From Chromatiales bacterium (lineage in GTDB: Bacteria > Pseudomonadota > Gammaproteobacteria > Steroidobacterales > GCA-2729495), in the NCBI GenBank assembly GCA_024234935.1, contig JACKNI010000002.1, forward strand, positions 603,124 through 667,123: 64,000 nucleotides of DNA. The letters run 5' to 3'. Within the stretch, counting starts at the first letter, position 1. Every line of letters begins with the position of its first letter. The notes beneath the pieces were generated by a model. The model ran no database searches, was not told the DNA's origin, and saw only the letters and a list, made by a program, of their open reading frames with translations. A program made the translations under genes and the position numbers. Below are positions 59,886 through 64,000 of this stretch, one piece after another.

Positions 59886-59924
59886 GTGCAGACCCCGGGG
59901 TGGGTGGCCAATCGATTTCATCCT

Positions 59925-59940
59925 TATACTAGCGCCGCCA
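59925..59940 (+). promoter_or_regulatory. -10-like element very close to the FAH-type gene start
   Basis: TATACT (59925-59930) is nine bases before the ATG at 59940. If used, the mRNA would be nearly leaderless. No Shine-Dalgarno is visible and no clear -35 is found. Confidence 0.35.
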
Positions 59941-60785
59941 TGCGCATTGCCAGTTTCACTCTTGGACAGCAACCGGGCTACGGGGTGGTCTCGGCAGCCG
60001 GCTTGCAGCCCGCGCCCGCTTCGTTTCTGGCGCGTTTCCCGGACCTGAAATCGGTACTGGCAGCCGGTGCCCTCAAGGACCTGGCAGATGCGGTACGGGC
60101 ATCAGCGCCGCTGGATATCGATACGCTGCAGTTCTCGATGCCGATTCCCGACCCGGCCCGCATCATCTGCGTGGGCATGAACTATCTCGAACACATACAC
60201 GAGATGGGTCGCAAGCGACCGGAGTATCCCGGTGTCTTCATTCGCTTTACCGACTCCATGGTTGGCCACCGGCAGCCCGTATACCGTCCCCGGATCTCGA
60301 CGCAGTATGACTACGAGGGTGAACTTGCCGTCGTGATTGGCCGCCGGGCACGCTATCTCAAGGCCGCGGAAGCCCTGGACTACGTCGCCGGTTACACCTG
60401 CCTGCTGGATGGCTCGGTGCGCGACTGGCAGAACCACACGACCCAGTTCGTTCCCGGCAAGAACTTTCCGGCCAGCGGCAGTTGCGGACCATGGCTGGTA
60501 ACGGGCGACGAGATTCCCGATCCTTCCACGCTGAAGCTCTGCACGCGCGTCAATGGCGAAACGGTGCAGGCTGCACCGCTCTCCGATCTGTGTTTCGACG
60601 TTCCGCAGATCGTCGCCTACTGCTCGGGATTCTGTCAGCTGAATCCCGGCGACATCATCGCTACCGGTACGCCAAGCGGTGTGGGCTTCGCACGCAAGCC
60701 GCCGCGCTGGCTGAAAGCCGGTGACCGCATCGAAGTGGAGATCGACGGTATCGGCGTGCTCGCCAATACCGTTGTCGATGAATAG
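59940..60785 (+). CDS. Fumarylacetoacetate hydrolase family protein
   Basis: A 281-residue FAH-family hydrolase/isomerase. The catalytic and metal segments are CVGMNYLEHIHEMG, YDYEGELAVVIGRRARY, RDWQNHTTQFVPGKNF and GDIIATGTPSGVGFARKPP. Such enzymes cleave or isomerise acylpyruvate-type intermediates of aromatic degradation. Longer in-frame upstream sequence overlaps gabD on the other strand and is not conserved. Its substrate is not set by the sequence. It faces the UbiD-like gene tail-to-tail. Confidence 0.9.
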   Translation: MRIASFTLGQQPGYGVVSAAGLQPAPASFLARFPDLKSVLAAGALKDLADAVRASAPLDIDTLQFSMPIPDPARIICVGMNYLEHIHEMGRKRPEYPGVFIRFTDSMVGHRQPVYRPRISTQYDYEGELAVVIGRRARYLKAAEALDYVAGYTCLLDGSVRDWQNHTTQFVPGKNFPASGSCGPWLVTGDEIPDPSTLKLCTRVNGETVQAAPLSDLCFDVPQIVAYCSGFCQLNPGDIIATGTPSGVGFARKPPRWLKAGDRIEVEIDGIGVLANTVVDE

Positions 60786-60797
60786 GCGCTCCTGCGA

Positions 60798-62429
60798 CTA
60801 GCAGCTCCGCTTCCAGCCGCGCATGTATTCATCCCAGCGCGCGTCCACCAGCTTCGCCGCTTCAGGCGCCAGCTTGTTCAGCAGGTCACGGTTGCGCTCC
60901 GGATAGACTTGCGGACCGCCTTCTTCCGGCCACTGGCGGGTCGCATCGATGACGATCTTGCTGCTCATGGGCCGGTTCGGTGAGCTCGGGTCGAGCGGCA
61001 TACCGCGCGCTTCCTTGATGATTTCAGCAGCCGGATACGGCTGCCAGCGCGCGCCGACCGCCTGCATGACTTCGGTACGGTTGAGGATATCGACATCCTT
61101 GTCGACGACGATCAGTGCCTTGGTGATCGGCACGATGGTCACCAGTTTCTTGCCAAGTTCCAGCGCCTGCCCCGGCGCGGTCTTGTCGATGCTCAGAAAG
61201 CCGATTCCGGTCCACTCCACCGGTGAGTGAAAGGCCACCGCATTCGGAATCAGCTTCTTCAGCCGGTAAAAGGAGAAGGCTTCCAGTGGTGCCGTGCAGA
61301 AGCCCCGGGTTGCGCCGGTAAACTGGTTGAGGATCCACGGGTTCTTCCTTGCGGTCACGCAAGTGACGTTCATGACGAAGTTCTTTTCTTTCCTGAGGCC
61401 GAGGTAGCCGTACATCTCGCCGAAGGGGCCCTCGGGCGCCATCTGGTCGAGCAGCACTTCACCTTCGATCACCATTTCCGCGTTGGCGGGAATCAGCATG
61501 TCGTTGGTCTCGGACTTGATGACATCGACGGCGCGACCACGCAGACCACCGGCGATGGCGAGTTCGTCGGCACCGCCCTTGGAGATCAGTGAAGAACTGA
61601 TGAACCAGGCGATCGGATCCTGGCCAACGACGATCGAGACCGGGCAGGTTTTCTCCCCGCGCTCGATCTTCTTCATGAACATCTTCCAGCCGGTCTGTCC
61701 GGGTTCCGAATTGAGGCCGATGCGGCGTGGTCCCTGGATCTCGCAGCGGTAGGTGCCGAAGTTCATGCCGAGTTCCGGGTCTTCGGTAAACACCGAGCCG
61801 GTGTTTATGTAGCGCGCCGAATCAGCAGGATTGGACTTGATGAACGCGAAATCGAGCAGGTTGACCTGATCGCCGCGAAGCACGATCTCCTTGACCGGCG
61901 CCCTGTCGCGCGGCACCGGGTTGGTCGGGATCTGTGGCAGCTTGCCTTTGGCATTGTCGATCAGCTCATAAAGGGAGCCGAGTATCCGGCGATAGGTTTC
62001 CGGGCCGTTCCCCGCTACCGGTTCCTTGCCCCAGATGATTGCTTCAGTGTCCCAGTGACCCTGGTGGTTGGTGAGCACGGGACCCTTCATCCAGCGGCCA
62101 TCCTGTTTGATTTCCTCGACCAGCACCGCCGGCGCGCCGTACCAGCCAAACTCGTCGATCAGACGATAGGTGAGGGCGGCGAGTTCGTACTGGTCCTCGT
62201 CGAGGCGCTGCACACGCAACAGCAGCCCGTGTTCATCCAGCGCCCGGATGTAGTCGCGGAAACTGTCGAAAGGCCCGGTGAGCTGGCCGCGCTTTTGCTT
62301 CGAAGCGGCCAGCGCCGGCGAGAGTGGAGTGCTGCTGATGCCGAGCGCGGCGGCCAGGCTCGCGGCGGCCGAGAGCAGTTGGCGGCGGTCCAGGTTCGAC
62401 GCAGACGTGGGCTTCAACGGGTCAGACAT
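60798..62429 (-). CDS. UbiD-family decarboxylase with a Tat signal
   Basis: A 543-residue UbiD-family protein. UbiD enzymes use prenylated FMN to (de)carboxylate aromatic and unsaturated acids. The core is intact: GMNFGTYRCEIQGPRRIGLN (the Arg region), VIEGEVLLDQMAPEGPFGE (the Glu pair), CTAPLEAFSF and KALIVVDKDVDILN. Unusually, residues 1-42 form a Tat-like signal (NLDRRQLLSAAASLAAALG to ALA). The UbiX that makes prFMN is not in the window. dlh lies upstream and FAH/GabD downstream, suggesting a catabolic locus. The export is inferred. Confidence 0.88.
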   Translation of the reverse strand: MSDPLKPTSASNLDRRQLLSAAASLAAALGISSTPLSPALAASKQKRGQLTGPFDSFRDYIRALDEHGLLLRVQRLDEDQYELAALTYRLIDEFGWYGAPAVLVEEIKQDGRWMKGPVLTNHQGHWDTEAIIWGKEPVAGNGPETYRRILGSLYELIDNAKGKLPQIPTNPVPRDRAPVKEIVLRGDQVNLLDFAFIKSNPADSARYINTGSVFTEDPELGMNFGTYRCEIQGPRRIGLNSEPGQTGWKMFMKKIERGEKTCPVSIVVGQDPIAWFISSSLISKGGADELAIAGGLRGRAVDVIKSETNDMLIPANAEMVIEGEVLLDQMAPEGPFGEMYGYLGLRKEKNFVMNVTCVTARKNPWILNQFTGATRGFCTAPLEAFSFYRLKKLIPNAVAFHSPVEWTGIGFLSIDKTAPGQALELGKKLVTIVPITKALIVVDKDVDILNRTEVMQAVGARWQPYPAAEIIKEARGMPLDPSSPNRPMSSKIVIDATRQWPEEGGPQVYPERNRDLLNKLAPEAAKLVDARWDEYMRGWKRSC

Positions 62430-62455
62430 GGGAAATCTCCGTTCCGGGTTGGTGT

Positions 62456-63145
62456 TCAGCCCAGGTGATGGCTGAAGAATTCGAGTGTGCGCTGCAAGGC
62501 CAGTTCCGCACTCGGTGCATGAAACTCATGCCGGTCGTTGCAGTTGAAGCCATGACCGGCGTCGGCGTAAATGTGTACTTTCTGGCCGGGCCGCCCAACG
62601 GTGATCTGTTCAACGAGTTCCGGGGGAATCAGCGGGTCCAGCGCGCCGAAATGATAGAGCACCGGGCAGCGCGGCTTCTCGTTCAGCCAGCCGACAGTGG
62701 CGCGGCCGTAATACGAGACCGCTGCGTTGATATCGGCACGGCATGCCGCGAGGTCGGCAATCGAGCCACCCCAGCAGTAACCGACCGCGCCGACCTTGCT
62801 GCCAGCCCCGGGCGTTTCAGCCAGCCCGCGTCGCAGGCTTGCCACAGTGGCGTTCAGGTCCTGCACCACGTCGTCGAGCTTCAGCTTCTGCATCAGCTTG
62901 AGGCCGGTCTCGAAATCTGAATATTCCAGTTCGATGCCCGATTCCAGGCGGTCAAAAAGGGCGGGAGCAAGCGCCAGATAGCCCTGTTCGGCAAAGCCGT
63001 CCGTCACCCGGCGGATGTGTGCGGTGACGCCAAAAATCTCCTGCAGGACGATGATGCCGGCTTTGGGCGCCCCTTCAGGCCGGGCCAGGTAGCCACCCAT
63101 CTTGTGGCCATCCAAAGCGTTGATTACTATGGTCTTATTCTTCAT
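62456..63145 (-). CDS. Dienelactone hydrolase family protein
   Basis: A 229-residue cytoplasmic alpha/beta hydrolase. The triad is Cys in AVGYCWGGSIAD, Asp in HFGALDPLIPP and His in DAGHGFNCND. IVLQEIFGVTAHIRRVTDG is the typical strand-helix after the second beta strand. True dienelactone hydrolases open the lactone of the 3-oxoadipate pathway; many relatives act on other esters. It starts 26 bp upstream of the UbiD-like gene. The promoter has two tandem 11-bp repeats. Confidence 0.92.
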   Translation of the reverse strand: MKNKTIVINALDGHKMGGYLARPEGAPKAGIIVLQEIFGVTAHIRRVTDGFAEQGYLALAPALFDRLESGIELEYSDFETGLKLMQKLKLDDVVQDLNATVASLRRGLAETPGAGSKVGAVGYCWGGSIADLAACRADINAAVSYYGRATVGWLNEKPRCPVLYHFGALDPLIPPELVEQITVGRPGQKVHIYADAGHGFNCNDRHEFHAPSAELALQRTLEFFSHHLG

Positions 63146-63163
63146 TTTTTGGGACTTTCAATA

Positions 63164-63185
63164 TTGTCACTGATTTGTCACTGAT
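63164..63185. promoter_or_regulatory. Tandem 11-bp direct repeat upstream of the dienelactone hydrolase gene
   Basis: TTGTCACTGAT occurs twice in direct tandem (63164-63174 and 63175-63185), 19-40 bp upstream of the start. On the coding strand this is ATCAGTGACAA twice. It is likely an operator. Confidence 0.5.
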
Positions 63186-63310
63186 CTGCCGGCAAGCAGC
63201 ATGCAGGCCCGCAGAACGCTCTGGCTAGCATACCGGAGCGCCTGTCGGGCGAGACGCGCTTGATGCAGGAAAGGATGCGGGCCCGCTTGGGCCGACCCCG
63301 AGATGGACGC

Positions 63311-64000
63311 TCAGCGGGCGGCTTTGTACCGGCGGGCGATCAGGCCGACCAGGCCCGAGCCGAGCAACCAGAACGAGGCGGGCAGCGGCACCGCTTGCAG
63401 CGGTACGGGTTGGGTCCAGTCAACGCCGGATTCGGAGCTGAGGCTGAATTCAACCGGCTGCCCGTTCGCATCGAGTACAGACGAGATGCCCATCCACTGG
63501 ATCGTGTTCTGGAACAGTACTTCGGCAGTACCCGCCAGACCGCCGCCTTCTGCGGCCCACCCGCCAACGTGGCTCGTTGCGACGAAGATGATGTCCCAGT
63601 CGATCTGCTGACCGTAAACAAAGTCCACCTGAAAATTGAAAGTGCCTGGATCCCCGAAGCTCGTGATATTGCCGGCCTCATCGATCTGACGACCACCGGT
63701 CGTATTCACGAGATTGAACCCGCCGCCATCTACCCTGAACGACCACCCAGCCGTCGCAAGTGCGTTAAGCCCGGGAGGGGTTGTCGCATTGAGGCTGACC
63801 AGGGAATCAGCGTCCACCACGACAGAAGCGCTCAGGGTGCCTGGCAGGCCGGTGAGCGCTGGTGAACTGATAATCCAGCCATCCATCCACCGGCTTCCCG
63901 CCTGGGCGATGTTGCCATCGACAGCTATGTAGAAGTCAGTGTCATTGCTTACGGAAACCGCGACCCTGGCGCCGCCGCTCACATGCCCCAGGTTGCCGCC
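63311..64000 (-). CDS. VPLPA/PEP-CTERM-sorted protein (partial, runs off the right edge)
   Basis: The visible 229 codons are open to the window edge, so the N-terminus and signal peptide are missing. The C-terminus AVPLPASFWLLGSGLVGLIA followed by RRYKAAR is the VPLPA version of the PEP-CTERM sorting tag: a short motif, a hydrophobic helix and a basic tail. Proteins with it are anchored or exported by an exosortase. The rest is beta-rich (VDFVYGQQIDWDIIFVATSH). No exosortase is in the window. A GTG at 63982 could be the start but the frame continues upstream with GGNLGH, so it is not assumed. Confidence 0.8.
   Translation of the reverse strand, partial: GGNLGHVSGGARVAVSVSNDTDFYIAVDGNIAQAGSRWMDGWIISSPALTGLPGTLSASVVVDADSLVSLNATTPPGLNALATAGWSFRVDGGGFNLVNTTGGRQIDEAGNITSFGDPGTFNFQVDFVYGQQIDWDIIFVATSHVGGWAAEGGGLAGTAEVLFQNTIQWMGISSVLDANGQPVEFSLSSESGVDWTQPVPLQAVPLPASFWLLGSGLVGLIARRYKAAR

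Noticed and set aside
58800..59939. Long N-terminal extension of the FAH-family frame
   Set aside because: It is the complement of gabD. The FAH domain begins just after ATG 59940.
1..64000. CRISPR arrays, tRNA or rRNA genes, prophage or IS elements
   Set aside because: No regularly spaced direct repeats, no tRNA-like cloverleaf or rRNA sequence in the intergenic gaps, and no transposase, integrase (other than XerC) or phage structural genes.

Overview
The window is a chromosomal segment of a GC-rich gammaproteobacterium. The housekeeping gene orders yicC-gmk-rpoZ-spoT-ridA-recG, mrcA<>pilMNOPQ-aroK-aroB and dapF-DUF484-xerC-(x)-hslV-hslU are those of the Xanthomonadales/Nevskiales/Steroidobacterales part of the class. 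A VPLPA-type PEP-CTERM protein, Tat-tagged enzymes and a Sec-exported SpvB/RHS protein fit an environmental aerobe. The taxonomic placement is inferred from synteny and protein style only. I saw no phage genes, transposase genes, CRISPR array, tRNA or rRNA.

Layout. 0-13 kb, mostly minus strand: cytochrome c oxidase (small assembly ORF, ctaD, ctaC), bioC and bioB with comF divergent, then the long run yicC-gmk-rpoZ-spoT-ridA-recG-ubiA. 13-17.4 kb, plus strand: PP2C phosphatase, rph, rdgB, a 329-bp gap carrying an inverted pair of perfect DnaA boxes, then rpmE and gltA. 17.4-31 kb: a nucleotidyltransferase-like gene and mrcA (minus), then a 492-bp leader with a strong cyclic-di-GMP (GEMM-I) riboswitch match, then pilMNOPQ, an Ig-repeat lipoprotein wedged between pilQ and aroK, aroB, dgt and a MATE exporter. 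32.6-34.4 kb: a small conserved gene, an unusual J-domain/zinc/PilZ-like protein and a membrane-anchored hydrolase.

34.6-47 kb is the accessory heart. It holds a 2048-residue secreted SpvB/FG-GAP/RHS (Tc-toxin BC-like) protein with a small lipoprotein immediately downstream, then rmuC, a LolD/FtsX-type ABC exporter and an AttH/CrtC-like exported protein, closing with a REP-like palindrome. 47-52.5 kb holds glyoxalase I, a Tat-exported HisC-like aminotransferase, cytochrome b561, a secreted methyltransferase-like protein, a beta-propeller protein, a GFA-fold protein with a very basic tail and a SPOR lipoprotein. 52.6-57.6 kb is hslUV, a Cys-repeat periplasmic protein, xerC, DUF484 and dapF. 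57.7-64 kb holds an orphan ParA, a GabD-like dehydrogenase, an FAH-family hydrolase, a Tat-tagged UbiD-family protein, a dienelactone hydrolase and the C-terminal part of a VPLPA-CTERM protein running off the window.

Functional links. The riboswitch would place the type IV pilus assembly platform under c-di-GMP control, and a candidate c-di-GMP-binding (PilZ-like) J-domain protein lies 12 kb away. Several unrelated genes encode exported enzymes of families that are usually cytoplasmic (HisC-like, methyltransferase-like, UbiD-like). All functions are assigned by reading motifs in the translated sequence; no database search was run.
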